A stretch of DNA of 64,000 bases. Source: [Leptolyngbya] sp. PCC 7376. Lineage in GTDB: Bacteria > Cyanobacteriota > Cyanobacteriia > Cyanobacteriales > MRBY01. The notes under the pieces are model-generated. The model had not been told where the DNA came from. It saw nothing but the letters and a program-made list of their open reading frames with translations, and ran no database searches. Position numbers and translations under genes: made by a program. This document shows, one piece after another, positions 1 to 9,359 of the stretch (positions are counted from its first letter, which is position 1; every line of letters starts with the position of its first letter). The DNA is taken from NCBI RefSeq assembly GCF_000316605.1, contig NC_019683.1, positions 1,472,036-1,536,035 on the forward strand. The letters run 5' to 3'.

Positions 1-513
1 AAAACAACCCCAACAACCAACATTGGAACACAAACAAATCGGAATTTTAGTAATCGAGATACCGATAATACCGTTCAGATTTTTGTGCCACCTCCACAGC
101 AAGCAACAGCGATAAACATTCCAGCTGCTCCAACAGTACAATCTACTAATTTCTCAACTGTCAGTACCAGCACCAATGGTTTAGCTCCTGTGCCTGTGCC
201 AAATCGATCTATTCCCACCAATGATTCTGATTCATCTGGTTATGTCCGCTTAAATTCTGGCAATCTACAGCCACCACCACCACCCATTTCCCTTGCCCAA
301 TCTCTCGGACTGAAGTACAAAGTCATTGTTAATGCCACAACTAATTGGCAAAAGACTAACCTCAAGAAAATTGTTCCTGACGCGTTTAATACATGGGTAG
401 GCGATCGCCGTCTGATGCAAGCAGGAGCTTTCGCTGATGAGATTGAAGCTCAAGAATTGCAGGAACGTCTACGGGAAGCTGGCTTTAGCTCAGAAATTGT
501 GACCATTCGCTAG
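1..513 (+). CDS. SPOR-domain protein, 5' truncated
   Basis: The reading frame is open from the first base of the window to the TAG at 511-513, so the gene begins outside; the GTG at 85 is probably internal. The visible part is 170 residues: a Pro/Ser/Thr/Asn-rich, low-complexity linker followed by about 70 residues ending in MQAGAFADEIEAQELQERL, which matches the SPOR fold, a module known to bind denuded septal peptidoglycan glycans. SPOR proteins usually have a membrane anchor upstream, which would lie outside the window. The role in cell-wall or septum biology is inferred from the domain only. Its 3' end overlaps the convergent gene at 490-924 by 24 bases. Confidence 0.8.
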   Translation, partial: KTTPTTNIGTQTNRNFSNRDTDNTVQIFVPPPQQATAINIPAAPTVQSTNFSTVSTSTNGLAPVPVPNRSIPTNDSDSSGYVRLNSGNLQPPPPPISLAQSLGLKYKVIVNATTNWQKTNLKKIVPDAFNTWVGDRRLMQAGAFADEIEAQELQERLREAGFSSEIVTIR

Positions 514-924
514 GCGATCAACAATCTCAGGAAAATCACGAAAAATCCTTGGCGAAAGCTTAATCGTTCTAATTCTTGGGTTGCCAACATCAAGGGCATA
601 GTATTGCCCCAACCCAAGAATTCCTTGCTTCTTTTCAAAGCGACTAATTTCTTCCCAACGCACAAAAATTGGTGGATAGCCTAACCGAAATAATTCAAAA
701 GGGCTGACATACAAACCCTGTGCATTCACTCCGATACTAACGCAGTTACGATAACGAACCATACCAATATAGGCCGTAGTCATCCGCACAGTTTTCCCCT
801 GAAATTTACTGTGATAGCCATACTTTTGTGCAAGTTTATCCCAACCACTTAACTTAATAAACAGAAAAAGATTTACCGCCAGGATAAGAATAAAGATAAA
901 TACAAAAGGTATTGAGTCAAACAT
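490..924 (-). CDS. Small membrane-anchored hypothetical protein
   Basis: A 144-residue protein with one clear N-terminal membrane helix (about residues 6-25, rich in F, I, L and V) and a soluble C-terminal part with alternating hydrophobic and charged segments (for example FVRWEEISRFEKKQ). I do not recognise a named family; the soluble part reads like a small PH-like beta domain but that is a guess. It is convergent with, and overlaps by 24 bases, the SPOR gene to its left. The gene upstream on the same strand (1020-2099) ends 95 bases before its start, so they may or may not share a transcript. Confidence 0.7.
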   Translation of the reverse strand: MFDSIPFVFIFILILAVNLFLFIKLSGWDKLAQKYGYHSKFQGKTVRMTTAYIGMVRYRNCVSIGVNAQGLYVSPFELFRLGYPPIFVRWEEISRFEKKQGILGLGQYYALDVGNPRIRTIKLSPRIFRDFPEIVDRLANGHNF

Positions 925-1019
925 TTCTCATGATAAGGCGATCACCTCAAATAAAAAATTCACGAAGATGTATTATAAATATTTTCTAAAATAAAAAATC
1001 AAAACTATCTCTAGTCACT

Positions 1020-2099
1020 TTATGTGGCAGCAGTAGAAGCAAGCTTCGCAAAAATCATACGACCAGCAGAAGTTTGTAAAGAAGAAGTAACTGTAACTTG
1101 CACATCTTCTCCCATAACAGTTTGACCTTCTTCAACAACAACCATTGTGCCATCTTCAAGATAGCCAACACCTTGTTTTTCTTCTCGTCCTTCCTTAAGG
1201 ATTTTTAAATCAAGGCCATCACCAGGTAAATAGATTGGTCGGATTGCTTGGGCTAGATCATTAATATTGAGAATTTCAACCTTTTGGAGATTAGCCACCT
1301 TTTGAAGATTATAGTCATTGGTTAATAAAACCCCATTAATCTCTTGGCTAAGGTGAACTAATTTTGCGTCAACTGTAGGAATATCATCATAGTCAGCAGG
1401 ATTAATAGTAATCCGCTTTGGAAATCGATTTTGCATATTCTGAAGAATATCTAAACCGCGACGACCTCTCGCTCTTTTTTGATCATTGCTCGCATCAGCT
1501 AACTGTTGAAGTTCATTTAAAACAAACATTGGAACTAAAAGTTGTCCTTCAATAAAACCTGTTTTTAAAAGTTCCTCTAAACGACCATCAATTATGCAAC
1601 TGGTATCTACAATTTTTGTGGGAGCTGGACGTAATGTTCCTTCTGCAACGAGTAATGTATCCAAACTATTTGGGCTCACTAAACGCAAGAAACTACGGCC
1701 ATGAACATCTGCTAAACTGACGCCGAGATAGGCAAAGCTAATACTGCCAAGGATTGCAAACGTTGGTTTTAGGAACCCAAATTCTATGGGAATTGGTAAA
1801 AGGAAAATTGGCGCAAGCATCAAATTTGCAACCAACAAACCAATAACTAAGCCCACGGCACGGGTCACAATAATTTCGATGGGTGTCTGACGAAATTGTG
1901 ATTCGAGACGACGGTAGGTACTTTGGGCCAGTAAGCCGACGGATAATCCTAAAAGTGATGCAAATCCTGCCCCAATCCAACGGAGAGCTTCAAGATTGGA
2001 AGCTTGGTCGCGCACTGAAGCGGGAAGTAAATCGATTACATCAAACCCTACAAGGGCGATCGCCACGACAAAGATAAGGACAAGAAAAACATCAAACAT
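1020..2099 (-). CDS. PIN and TRAM domain membrane protein (YacL family)
   Basis: This 359-residue protein has four predicted membrane helices (about residues 3-22, 39-60, 76-105, 113-133), then a PIN-fold nuclease domain starting at KIVDTSCIIDGRLEELL with a conserved early Asp, an internal NEL segment, TVDAKL and LLTNDYNL acidic positions, and a C-terminal TRAM-like beta-barrel around LEDGTMVVVEEGQTVMGEDV. This architecture is the YacL/PilT-like family found in Gram-positives and cyanobacteria. PIN domains are metal-dependent ribonucleases; the natural RNA target of this family is not established. The gene stands alone; a divergent promoter region separates it from hemW. Confidence 0.9.
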   Translation of the reverse strand: MFDVFLVLIFVVAIALVGFDVIDLLPASVRDQASNLEALRWIGAGFASLLGLSVGLLAQSTYRRLESQFRQTPIEIIVTRAVGLVIGLLVANLMLAPIFLLPIPIEFGFLKPTFAILGSISFAYLGVSLADVHGRSFLRLVSPNSLDTLLVAEGTLRPAPTKIVDTSCIIDGRLEELLKTGFIEGQLLVPMFVLNELQQLADASNDQKRARGRRGLDILQNMQNRFPKRITINPADYDDIPTVDAKLVHLSQEINGVLLTNDYNLQKVANLQKVEILNINDLAQAIRPIYLPGDGLDLKILKEGREEKQGVGYLEDGTMVVVEEGQTVMGEDVQVTVTSSLQTSAGRMIFAKLASTAAT

Positions 2100-2284
2100 A
2101 GGCTTAGATCCATCTACGAAATCCCATGTTTTACGGGAAAGCGGGAAAAAATAAGGATAATGTCCTCATTATATCGATGAGGTTTCCTGGCGTTTTGATT
2201 TAGTCACCATCTTCACAAATAACAAAATTCCCGAAAGCTCAGTAGATTTTTTATGGTTCGTCTCACTCCAAAAGCTAAATCAAC

Positions 2285-3496
2285 ATGAATGAGTTCACCC
2301 AAACTCCAGTGACGAGTGCTTATATCCATCTGCCTTTTTGTATTCAGCGTTGTTTTTACTGTGATTTTCCAATTTCTGTGGTGGGCGATCGCCGTTCAGA
2401 TGGCATCCGCGCCCGTATGGAGGAATATGTTATGTTGCTTTGCCGAGAGATCACAGCGACGCCGATTTTGGGTGGAGAACTAAACACTGTTTTTTTTGGT
2501 GGTGGAACACCCTCACTTCTACCCATTGATCTATTGGAAGAAATTCTATGTGTAATCAATAAGAAATTTGGAATGTGTACAGATGTGGAAATATCTCTAG
2601 AAATTGATCCAGGCACCTTTTCTTTAGAACAATTGATCTGGTACAAAGATATTGGTGTAAACCGTGTAAGTCTAGGTGTGCAAGCTTTTCAAGACTGTCT
2701 ACTCAAAAATAGTGGGCGATCGCACACGGTAATAGATATAGTGAGTGCGTGTGATCATATTCGGCAGAGTGCGATCGCCTGGAGCTTAGATCTAATTTCT
2801 GGATTGCCTGATCAGACTCTCGAAAATTGGCAGGATTCTCTACAACAGGCGATCGCCTTCAATCCTCACCATATTTCCAGTTACGATTTGGTCGTTGAGC
2901 CCCAAACACCCTTTGGTAAACAATACGAACCGGGCGAAAAACCGCTCCCCTCTGACCAACACACCGCCGATATGTACCGAATTGCGAGTCAAACACTCCG
3001 TGATACAGGCTATGACCATTACGAAGTGTCTAACTACGCAAAACCTGGCTATCAATGTCGTCACAATCGGGTCTACTGGGAAAATCGTCCTTATTACGCC
3101 TTTGGCATGGGTGCTGCCAGTTTCACAAACAGTCAAAGATTCTCCCGTCCTCGCACGCGCCGTGAGTATTACGAATGGGTCGAACAATATGAGCAACTAC
3201 AAGGTCAGCTCAACGTAGAAAAACTCACGCAGGGCGATCACCTTCTAGAAACCTTGATGTTGGGACTACGTTTAACCGAAGGCATCCCACTTTCCCACCT
3301 GATCGCCGAATTCGGACAGACGACCGTTAATCAAATTATGGATATTCTCAAACCTTCCATTGCTAAAAATTGGGTCACTGTGAAAACTAATGCAGCAGGC
3401 GATCGCCAAAATATTGCTTTAACGGATCCAGAAGGTCTTCTCTTTTCAAACACGATTTTGTCTGGATTGTTCCAACATCTTGATGCAGACCTCTAA
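2285..3496 (+). CDS. hemW: HemW, radical SAM heme chaperone-like protein
   Basis: A 403-residue radical SAM protein. The N-terminus carries the CxxxCxxC cluster motif (C19, C23, C26 in CIQRCFYCDF), followed by FFGGGTPSLL, a SAM-binding region, and GVNRVSLGVQAF. The HNRVYW motif near residue 260 is typical of HemW, the HemN relative that binds and transfers heme rather than oxidising coproporphyrinogen. It lacks the additional cysteine of true HemN (CxxxCxxCxC), which is present in the separate hemN at 50733-52136. The annotation as a coproporphyrinogen oxidase in databases is a common error for this family. ATG start at 2285; it seems monocistronic. Confidence 0.92.
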   Translation: MNEFTQTPVTSAYIHLPFCIQRCFYCDFPISVVGDRRSDGIRARMEEYVMLLCREITATPILGGELNTVFFGGGTPSLLPIDLLEEILCVINKKFGMCTDVEISLEIDPGTFSLEQLIWYKDIGVNRVSLGVQAFQDCLLKNSGRSHTVIDIVSACDHIRQSAIAWSLDLISGLPDQTLENWQDSLQQAIAFNPHHISSYDLVVEPQTPFGKQYEPGEKPLPSDQHTADMYRIASQTLRDTGYDHYEVSNYAKPGYQCRHNRVYWENRPYYAFGMGAASFTNSQRFSRPRTRREYYEWVEQYEQLQGQLNVEKLTQGDHLLETLMLGLRLTEGIPLSHLIAEFGQTTVNQIMDILKPSIAKNWVTVKTNAAGDRQNIALTDPEGLLFSNTILSGLFQHLDADL

Positions 3497-3583
3497 TCCT
3501 CCAGAAATCTTTATCACAGCTTTGTAAGGAGAGAAGAATTCTTTCGGTAAAATAAGCACGCATTTCCTCCTACCCAGATCACT

Positions 3584-4531
3584 ATGATTGACCTTTCACA
3601 GAAAAAAATCCTTGTTACAGGCGGCGCAGGCTTTCTTGGTAAACAAGTTGTCCAACAGCTTATTGAAGCAGGCGCGCAATCTGAAAATATTACGATTCCT
3701 CGTTCTAAAGATTATGACCTTTGTCAGTTAGCCGCTTGCCAAGAGGTTGTTAAAGGTCAAGACATTGTGATTCACCTTGCTGCCCATGTTGGTGGTATTG
3801 GTCTCAACCGTGAAAAACCTGCTGAGCTTTTCTATGACAACCTCATGATGGGTGTCCAACTCATCCATAGTGCTTACGAATCAGGCGTTGAAAAATTTGT
3901 CTGTGTTGGTACTATTTGTGCTTACCCAAAATTCACACCAGTTCCCTTTAAAGAAGAAGACTTATGGATTGGCTATCCCGAAGAAACGAATGCCCCCTAT
4001 GGCATCGCTAAAAAAGCGTTACTCGTTCAACTTGAATCCTATCGATTGCAGTATGGCTTTAACGGTGTTTACCTCCTTCCGGTAAACCTCTATGGTCCTG
4101 AAGATAATTTCAACCCTGCTAGCTCTCACGTTATCCCAGCATTAATTCGTAAAGTTCATGAAGCACAGCAAGTGGGTGCAACTGAGCTAAAAGTATGGGG
4201 AGATGGAAGTCCCACTCGTGAGTTTCTTTATTCTACTGATGCTGCCCGAGGAATTGTGATGGCAGCTCAAGATTACGATAGTTCCGATCCCGTTAACCTC
4301 GGTACTAACTTTGAAATCTCCATCAAAGATCTCGTCGAGTTGATTTGTGAGCTGATGGAATTTAAAGGGGAATTGATTTGGGAAACAGACAAACCTAATG
4401 GCCAGCCTCGTCGTTGTCTTGATACCCAACGTGCAAAAGAACGATTCGGTTTTGAGGCAAAGATGACCTTACGTGATGGAATGAAAGCAACTATCGATTG
4501 GTATCGTAAAAACGCAGACTCAGTTGCCTAG
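3584..4531 (+). CDS. fcl: GDP-L-fucose synthase
   Basis: A 315-residue extended short-chain dehydrogenase. It shows the nucleotide-binding GGAGFLG motif at about residues 13-19, the HLAAHVGGI segment specific to the GDP-fucose synthase group, VGTICAYP with the catalytic Ser/Thr position, and the YxxxK pair in YGIAKK. The enzyme epimerises and reduces GDP-4-keto-6-deoxy-D-mannose to GDP-L-fucose with NADPH, supplying fucose for surface polysaccharide. The usual partner, GDP-mannose 4,6-dehydratase, is not adjacent in this window. A perfect 16-bp hairpin follows 28 bases after the stop codon. Confidence 0.93.
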   Translation: MIDLSQKKILVTGGAGFLGKQVVQQLIEAGAQSENITIPRSKDYDLCQLAACQEVVKGQDIVIHLAAHVGGIGLNREKPAELFYDNLMMGVQLIHSAYESGVEKFVCVGTICAYPKFTPVPFKEEDLWIGYPEETNAPYGIAKKALLVQLESYRLQYGFNGVYLLPVNLYGPEDNFNPASSHVIPALIRKVHEAQQVGATELKVWGDGSPTREFLYSTDAARGIVMAAQDYDSSDPVNLGTNFEISIKDLVELICELMEFKGELIWETDKPNGQPRRCLDTQRAKERFGFEAKMTLRDGMKATIDWYRKNADSVA

Positions 4532-4559
4532 ATACCTTAATATTTTGAGGGAATCTGGA

Positions 4560-4602
4560 AAGAGTTCTATGATTTTCTACAAGATGAAATCATAGAACTC
4601 TT
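4560..4602. terminator. Perfect 16-bp hairpin downstream of fcl
   Basis: The arms 4560-4575 and 4587-4602 are exact reverse complements around an 11-base loop. There is no run of T on the plus strand after it, so it may act as a processing or stabilising stem for the fcl mRNA 3' end rather than as a classical factor-independent terminator. Confidence 0.6.
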
Positions 4603-4779
4603 GGCTAGTCTCAATTTGTCGTCTTCTTGTTTTGACCCTGTTTAATCAGTATCTTTCTGATCTGATGCGTTTTAAACTGACCAAACTATTGATACTATAA
4701 ACACAATAAAATCATAGGATTCTCAATCTTTTTGATGTCCTGACCCCACTCGATTGCTGTCTTGGGAGAAATTTAAAAA

Positions 4780-4968
4780 ATGTCTATTCTGTTTCAACTC
4801 GCTCTTGTCGCTCTTGTCGGCTTATCTTTTTTGATGGTAATTGGTGTACCAGTTGCTTATGCTTCCCCCACAAACTGGGAACAGTCTAAGTCCCTCATCT
4901 ATGTCGGTTCTTTCGCTTGGATTGCGTTGGTTATCGTTGTTGGCATACTAAATTTCTTTGTTATCTAA
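4780..4968 (+). CDS. psbZ: Photosystem II protein Z
   Basis: A 62-residue protein with two membrane helices (about residues 3-26 and 40-60) joined by the short polar loop [10 protein letters not shown], which is the hallmark of PsbZ (Ycf9). PsbZ sits at the periphery of the photosystem II core beside PsbC and PsbK and is known to influence dimer packing and antenna coupling. Length and topology match the family exactly. It has its own upstream region of about 250 bases and a strong hairpin terminator downstream, so it looks monocistronic. Confidence 0.95.
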   Translation: MSILFQLALVALVGLSFLMVIGVPVAYASPTNWEQSKSLIYVGSFAWIALVIVVGILNFFVI

Positions 4969-5015
4969 TAAGCTCAGTTGCTTAGTTTCAAACAGCTTTT
5001 AGCTATTTCAACTGA

Positions 5016-5070
5016 AGAGGCACAATTGTCCCTGTGGAATGTCCCGGCTAGATTGTGCCTCTATATTTTT
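5016..5070 (+). terminator. Probable terminator of psbZ
   Basis: An 11-bp perfect stem (AGAGGCACAAT at 5016-5026 with its complement at 5052-5062) closes a 25-base loop and is followed by a T-rich tract from 5063 onward. It lies between psbZ and ribH, 47 bases after the psbZ stop. The large loop is unusual for an intrinsic terminator; it includes two direct copies of GTCCC. Confidence 0.6.
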
Positions 5071-5099
5071 GATTTATTTTTTAGATTTGGGTTCACACT

Positions 5100-5579
5100 A
5101 TGACCACGTTCGAAGGTACTTATAACGACCATACACAGACGCTTAAGTTGGCTATTGTGATTGGACGATTTAATGATCTAGTAACCAGCAAGTTGTTAGC
5201 TGGCTGTCAAGATTGTTTAAAGCGACATGGCGTTGATATCAGTACTGATGGTGAACAGGTTGATTACGTTTGGGTACCAGGCAGTTTTGAAATTGGTCTA
5301 GTAGCTAAACGGCTTGCGGCTTCAGGAACTTATGATGCTGTTATTTGTTTGGGTGCAGTCATTCGTGGTGATACACCTCACTTTGATTACGTCTCGGCAG
5401 AGGTTTCTAAGGGTGTAGCAGCGGCGGGTTTCCAGACAGGCGTCCCTGTCATCTTCGGAATTCTGACGACAGATACGATGCAGCAGGCATTAGAGCGGGC
5501 TGGCATCAAGAGTAATCTTGGTTGGGGTTATGGTCTCAGTGCTCTAGAAATGGTCAGTTTATTGAAAAAACTTCCCTAG
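5100..5579 (+). CDS. ribH: 6,7-dimethyl-8-ribityllumazine synthase
   Basis: A 159-residue protein of normal family length. The diagnostic motifs are present in order: [12 protein letters not shown] near the N-terminus, [12 protein letters not shown] for ribityl-uracil binding, [14 protein letters not shown] with the catalytic His, and FGILTTDT near the C-terminus. The enzyme condenses 5-amino-6-ribitylamino-uracil with 3,4-dihydroxybutanone phosphate in the penultimate step of riboflavin synthesis and assembles as a 60-mer or smaller oligomer. No other rib genes are adjacent, as is usual in cyanobacteria, and no FMN riboswitch is evident upstream. Confidence 0.96.
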   Translation: MTTFEGTYNDHTQTLKLAIVIGRFNDLVTSKLLAGCQDCLKRHGVDISTDGEQVDYVWVPGSFEIGLVAKRLAASGTYDAVICLGAVIRGDTPHFDYVSAEVSKGVAAAGFQTGVPVIFGILTTDTMQQALERAGIKSNLGWGYGLSALEMVSLLKKLP

Positions 5580-5627
5580 TTCTCAAGTGGGTGCTTGTAG
5601 CAAAAATAAAAAAGTTGGCGATCAACC

Positions 5628-5656
5628 TTGACATTTTCTTTTTTATTTGGCATATT
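5628..5656 (+). promoter_or_regulatory. Candidate sigma-70 promoter for tRNA-Gly
   Basis: A consensus -35 hexamer TTGACA at 5628-5633 is followed after 17 bases by CATATT at 5651-5656, 22 bases before the mature tRNA 5' end at 5679. The spacing fits a housekeeping sigma promoter driving the tRNA; no experimental support is available here. Confidence 0.55.
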
Positions 5657-5678
5657 GTTATACGTGCTCAGCACACAT

Positions 5679-5750
5679 GCGGGTATAGCTCAGCGGTAGA
5701 GCGTCACCTTGCCAAGGTGAATGTCGCGCGTTCGAATCGCGTTACCCGCT
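5679..5750 (+). tRNA. tRNA-Gly (anticodon GCC)
   Basis: A complete 72-base cloverleaf: the acceptor arms GCGGGTA (5679-5685) and TACCCGC (5743-5749) pair perfectly, with T as discriminator base. The D arm contains AGCTCAGCGGTAGAGC, the anticodon stem TCACC/GGTGA encloses the loop TTGCCAA with anticodon GCC, and the T arm shows GTTCGAATC. CCA is not encoded. It lies between ribH and the penicillin-binding protein gene. Confidence 0.97.
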
Positions 5751-5952
5751 TATTTATTTAAGCAAATCTTATATTTAAGGTTGGTATCCAACAGTTTTAG
5801 TCTTGGAGAAGTCTGTTTTTCTTAAGAAATGTAGAGCTATAGGCTAAAATTTTCTGAAGACTTTGCAGTTTACTATTTTTCTATCATGAATGTTAGTAGC
5901 TAATAACCGCAGGTTAGCCCTGATGATCGGGCAGTAATCACAGGAGTTTGGT

Positions 5953-8568
5953 GTGTTTAATTTCTCAAAAAAGTCGAAAGGTAAGCCACAGGTCGCGGAT
6001 CAAGAAGCTCCAGATGCAGATGGTATTCAGCCTTGGAACGAATCGAACACGACCAATCAAACACTCGATCCTAAGTTATCTGCATTGATGGATCAGGAAT
6101 CGTCTGGCTCGTCTCCTGAACCGGACAAGACCCAAGGAAAGAAAAAGTCTCGTTGGCTTCTATGGGTACTGGCAGGAATTGTTACAGGTGCTGGTTCTAG
6201 TGGCTATTTTTTATATCGTGGTTGGCAAGAGCTAGAGGCTCTTGTTCCAGATAATGTTAGTGAAGTATTGATCTATACCCGCCCCGGTACGTTGGTGGTG
6301 GAAGCAGCTGACGGTACAGTGATCGAAGAAGTTGGTCCTGTTACCCACGAAAGGGTCAAGATTTGGCAGGTTCCCGAAGTTGTTTCCCAGGCATTTATTT
6401 CTAGTGAAGATCGTCGCTACTATGACCACTTTGGTGTGGATATGCAGGGGGTTGCACGGGCTGCTTATGTGAATTTTCAGGCTGGTGAAATTGTTGAAGG
6501 TGGTAGTAGCATTACCCAGCAAGTTGCTCGGATTGTCTTTCTTAATCAAGAGATGACCGCGATTCGTAAGCTCAGAGAGATGCGACTGGCAACAAAGTTA
6601 GAGGAACAGTTTACGAAAGAACAAATCCTCGAAAGCTATTTGAATTTGGTCTACCTTGGTTCAGGTGCTTATGGTATTGGTGATGCGGCTTGGGTTTATT
6701 TTGGAAAAACTCTTGATGAACTGACATTGCCAGAAACGGCAATGATTGCAGGTTTAGCGCCTGCTCCAAGTGTCTATTCGCCATTTGTAAATCGCCAGAA
6801 GGCTATTACTCGACGTAATCAGGTTTTATATCGAATGCGGGAAGATGGGTTTATTTCCCAAGCTGCTCTAGACCAGGCGATCGCCACTCCTCTCGAAACA
6901 AATCGCCAAACACCGAAACGATTATTGCGGAAATATCCGTACTTCAGTGACTATATTCAGGCGGAATTAGAGCGGTATCTCACCCCGGAGCAACTTGCTA
7001 AAGGTGGTGTTGTGGTGGAGACGACAATTAACCCCCAATGGCAGGAATGGGCAGAGGAAGTTTTAGAAGAAGGCATCGAAAAATACGGTCGCTATCAAAA
7101 CTTTAAGCAGGCAGCAATTGTTAGTGTTGACCCTCGAAATGGTCAGATTAAGACGATGGTTGGCGGTCTAGATTTTGAAAATAATCAGTACAACCGCGTT
7201 ACCCAGGCACAACGTCAACCGGGCTCTACATTTAAGACATTTGTCTATACGGCGGCGATCGCCTCTGGTATGTCTCCGAATGCAACTTATGTTGATAAAG
7301 AATTTAAGGTTGGCAATTACAAACCGAAGAACTATTCAGGTTCGTTTAGTAATGCATCCCTCACTCTGACAGAGGCATTGACCCAATCGATTAATACGAT
7401 TGCTCTCAGTGTCATGTTGGATGTCGGTTGGGATCCAATTATTAATCTGGCTCAGCAAATGGGCATTAGCTCTGAAATGCAACCTACCTATTCCCTTGCT
7501 CTTGGATCATGGGAAGTTAATCTGCTAGAAATCACTTCTGCTTACGGTACTCTGGCGAATAAAGGTGTTCATCAGCCTAACTATGGCATTAGTCGTATTC
7601 TTGATCGCGACGGTAAGGTTATTTACGAAGCAGAAAGTAATCCTCGCACTGCTCTTGATGAAAATAGTGCGGCAATTATGACTTCGATGCTCACAAAAGT
7701 GGTATCGAGTGGTACAGGTCGTCAAGCAAGTATTGGTCGTCCAGTAGCCGGAAAAACAGGAACGTCAGATAAAGCGCGTGATCTCTGGTTTATCGGCTAT
7801 ATTCCCCAGATGGTGACCGGTGTTTGGCTGGGTAATGATGATAATAAACCGACTTGGGGAGCTAGTAGTACAGCTGCACGAATGTGGGGGAATTTAATGT
7901 CCCAGATCACTGGATCGATTGCGGTTGAAGATTTCCCACCGCTACCTAATCTCAGAAACCGTGTTGGCTCGATTGAAGCACAGCCCCTCAGTCAAAGTGA
8001 TAAGAAAGAGCTGTCTCGTAATGAGACGAAGAAGAAAACACAAGATCAACAGAAAAAGGTTAATCGCCAATCTGGAACGAATTCTGGCAATAATAATTCC
8101 AATTCGCCATCTGATGAGCGTCGAAGTACAGAAAATCGTCGCACAACGGGTCGCAATAGTGGCAACCCAACGCCGACACAACCCTCTCGTGGGCGATCGC
8201 CTGAACCAACTAATAATTCAGATCCATTACCGCCATTTGTACCGATAGAAGAACCAACTCCAACTCCAACTCCAACTCCGTCTCCATCACCTGAACAGTC
8301 TACGCCAGCACCTACTCCAGATCCATTACCACCATTTGTGCCTGTAGAAGAGCCAACACCAACACCAACACCAACACCAACACCTGCACCTGCACCCGCT
8401 CCGGCACCTACTCCAGCACCTGCTCCGACCCCGGCTCCGGCTCCCGCGCCAACACCGGCACCCGCACCAGCACCCGCACCCGCACCAGCACCTGCTCCGG
8501 CAGTTGATATCCCGGCACCACCAGTTACTCAGAAAAAAGCACCTGCTGCGGATGGTGGTTCTGAGTAA
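5953..8568 (+). CDS. Class A penicillin-binding protein with Pro-rich tail
   Basis: A bifunctional peptidoglycan synthase of 871 residues starting at GTG 5953 behind an AGGAG site. Residues 1-65 are cytoplasmic and polar, a single membrane helix follows (about 66-88), then the glycosyltransferase domain with the catalytic Glu in SSEDRRYYDHFG and GGSSITQQ, then the transpeptidase with STFK (nucleophile Ser), SIN and KTGTS. It polymerises and crosslinks glycan strands in the periplasm. The last 110 or so residues are a low-complexity Pro/Thr/Ala tail, an unusual addition that may span or bind the thick cyanobacterial wall (inference). No partner gene is adjacent. Confidence 0.95.
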   Translation: MFNFSKKSKGKPQVADQEAPDADGIQPWNESNTTNQTLDPKLSALMDQESSGSSPEPDKTQGKKKSRWLLWVLAGIVTGAGSSGYFLYRGWQELEALVPDNVSEVLIYTRPGTLVVEAADGTVIEEVGPVTHERVKIWQVPEVVSQAFISSEDRRYYDHFGVDMQGVARAAYVNFQAGEIVEGGSSITQQVARIVFLNQEMTAIRKLREMRLATKLEEQFTKEQILESYLNLVYLGSGAYGIGDAAWVYFGKTLDELTLPETAMIAGLAPAPSVYSPFVNRQKAITRRNQVLYRMREDGFISQAALDQAIATPLETNRQTPKRLLRKYPYFSDYIQAELERYLTPEQLAKGGVVVETTINPQWQEWAEEVLEEGIEKYGRYQNFKQAAIVSVDPRNGQIKTMVGGLDFENNQYNRVTQAQRQPGSTFKTFVYTAAIASGMSPNATYVDKEFKVGNYKPKNYSGSFSNASLTLTEALTQSINTIALSVMLDVGWDPIINLAQQMGISSEMQPTYSLALGSWEVNLLEITSAYGTLANKGVHQPNYGISRILDRDGKVIYEAESNPRTALDENSAAIMTSMLTKVVSSGTGRQASIGRPVAGKTGTSDKARDLWFIGYIPQMVTGVWLGNDDNKPTWGASSTAARMWGNLMSQITGSIAVEDFPPLPNLRNRVGSIEAQPLSQSDKKELSRNETKKKTQDQQKKVNRQSGTNSGNNNSNSPSDERRSTENRRTTGRNSGNPTPTQPSRGRSPEPTNNSDPLPPFVPIEEPTPTPTPTPSPSPEQSTPAPTPDPLPPFVPVEEPTPTPTPTPTPAPAPAPAPTPAPAPTPAPAPAPTPAPAPAPAPAPAPAPAVDIPAPPVTQKKAPAADGGSE
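8221..8520 (+). repeat. Coding low-complexity PT/PA repeat tract
   Basis: Within the penicillin-binding protein, the DNA encodes alternating Pro-Thr and Pro-Ala dipeptides. A block encoding DPLPPFVP(I/V)EEPTPTP occurs twice, at 8221 and at 8320, 99 bases apart, with synonymous differences, so it is an older in-frame duplication. Such short-period repeats are likely to vary in length between strains. Confidence 0.85.
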
Positions 8569-8614
8569 AAGTCTGAGAAATTCTCATGAGAGTTATTATT
8601 TTGAACTTAAGGAT

Positions 8615-9295
8615 TTAGGTATCCTGTAAGCCAAAATAATAACCTTTGCCGTAGATGGTATGGATTAGGGGGCGATCGCCTTTTGTTTCAACTTTGCGGC
8701 GGAGTAAACGAATCAGAGCGGCTAGGACATTACTACTGGGCGGCGTTTCATCCTGCCAGAGATGCTGATAAATTTGTTCGTGGGTGAGGAGTTGCTCGGC
8801 ATTTTCCATAAAATATGTGAGCAGCTGTAGTTCGCGGTCAGATAAACGAATCATTTTGCCATTGCGGTAGGCAACTTGATTTTCTTTGTCGAGGTCTAAG
8901 TCAGCAATTTTCAGACGTTCTGGTGGTTCGATAATTGGCGATCGCCGCAATAATGCCCGCACCCTCGCTAATAATTCCCGCAGCTCAAAGGGTTTAACAA
9001 GATAATCATCGGCTCCTGCATCTAGACCTTGTACACGATCATCAATCGTATCTTTGGCGGTCAAAATTAGAACAGGTGTGGCTTTACCAGCGATACGTAT
9101 TTGTTTGCAAATGGTGATGCCTGAATATTCGGGTAGCATCCAGTCCAAAATCAGTAAATCGTAATCTTGGCTTTGGGCGAGTTGTAGACCTGCTTGACCG
9201 TTATCTGCTGTTTCAATAGCGTAGCCTTCCCGCACTAAAATCTGGCTCAAGGCTTCCCGTAGTTCTTTTTCGTCATCGACTAACAGAATGCGCAT
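8615..9295 (-). CDS. OmpR/PhoB-family response regulator
   Basis: A 226-residue two-component regulator. I place the start at the ATG of MRILLVDDEKEL (9295) because it has AGGGAGG upstream and gives the canonical receiver N-terminus; a longer frame to 9391 would overlap the Hsp70 gene. The receiver has the acidic pair D7/D8, phospho-acceptor Asp near residue 51 (LLILDW) and the conserved Lys in VKPFELREL; a winged-helix DNA-binding domain follows. No histidine kinase is encoded next to it. The Hsp70-like gene is 64 bases upstream on the same strand and may be cotranscribed. It resembles the RppA/CopR group but the target genes cannot be read from sequence. Confidence 0.92.
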   Translation of the reverse strand: MRILLVDDEKELREALSQILVREGYAIETADNGQAGLQLAQSQDYDLLILDWMLPEYSGITICKQIRIAGKATPVLILTAKDTIDDRVQGLDAGADDYLVKPFELRELLARVRALLRRSPIIEPPERLKIADLDLDKENQVAYRNGKMIRLSDRELQLLTYFMENAEQLLTHEQIYQHLWQDETPPSSNVLAALIRLLRRKVETKGDRPLIHTIYGKGYYFGLQDT

Positions 9296-9359
9296 GAGAC
9301 TTTTTCCTCCCTTGTTCTTGCTTTTCATTATGAAGGAAGTTGTGGCAAGGCTTTCGTAC

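Noticed and set aside
2285-3496. Second oxygen-independent coproporphyrinogen oxidase
   Set aside because: The cluster motif lacks the fourth HemN cysteine and an HNRVYW heme motif is present, so it is HemW.
5016-5099. FMN riboswitch considered upstream of ribH
   Set aside because: The structure is a simple hairpin with T tract; none of the conserved RFN element sequences are visible.
8221-8520. CRISPR-like or minisatellite array
   Set aside because: The repeat is translated in frame as Pro-Thr/Pro-Ala dipeptides and has no regular spacer structure.
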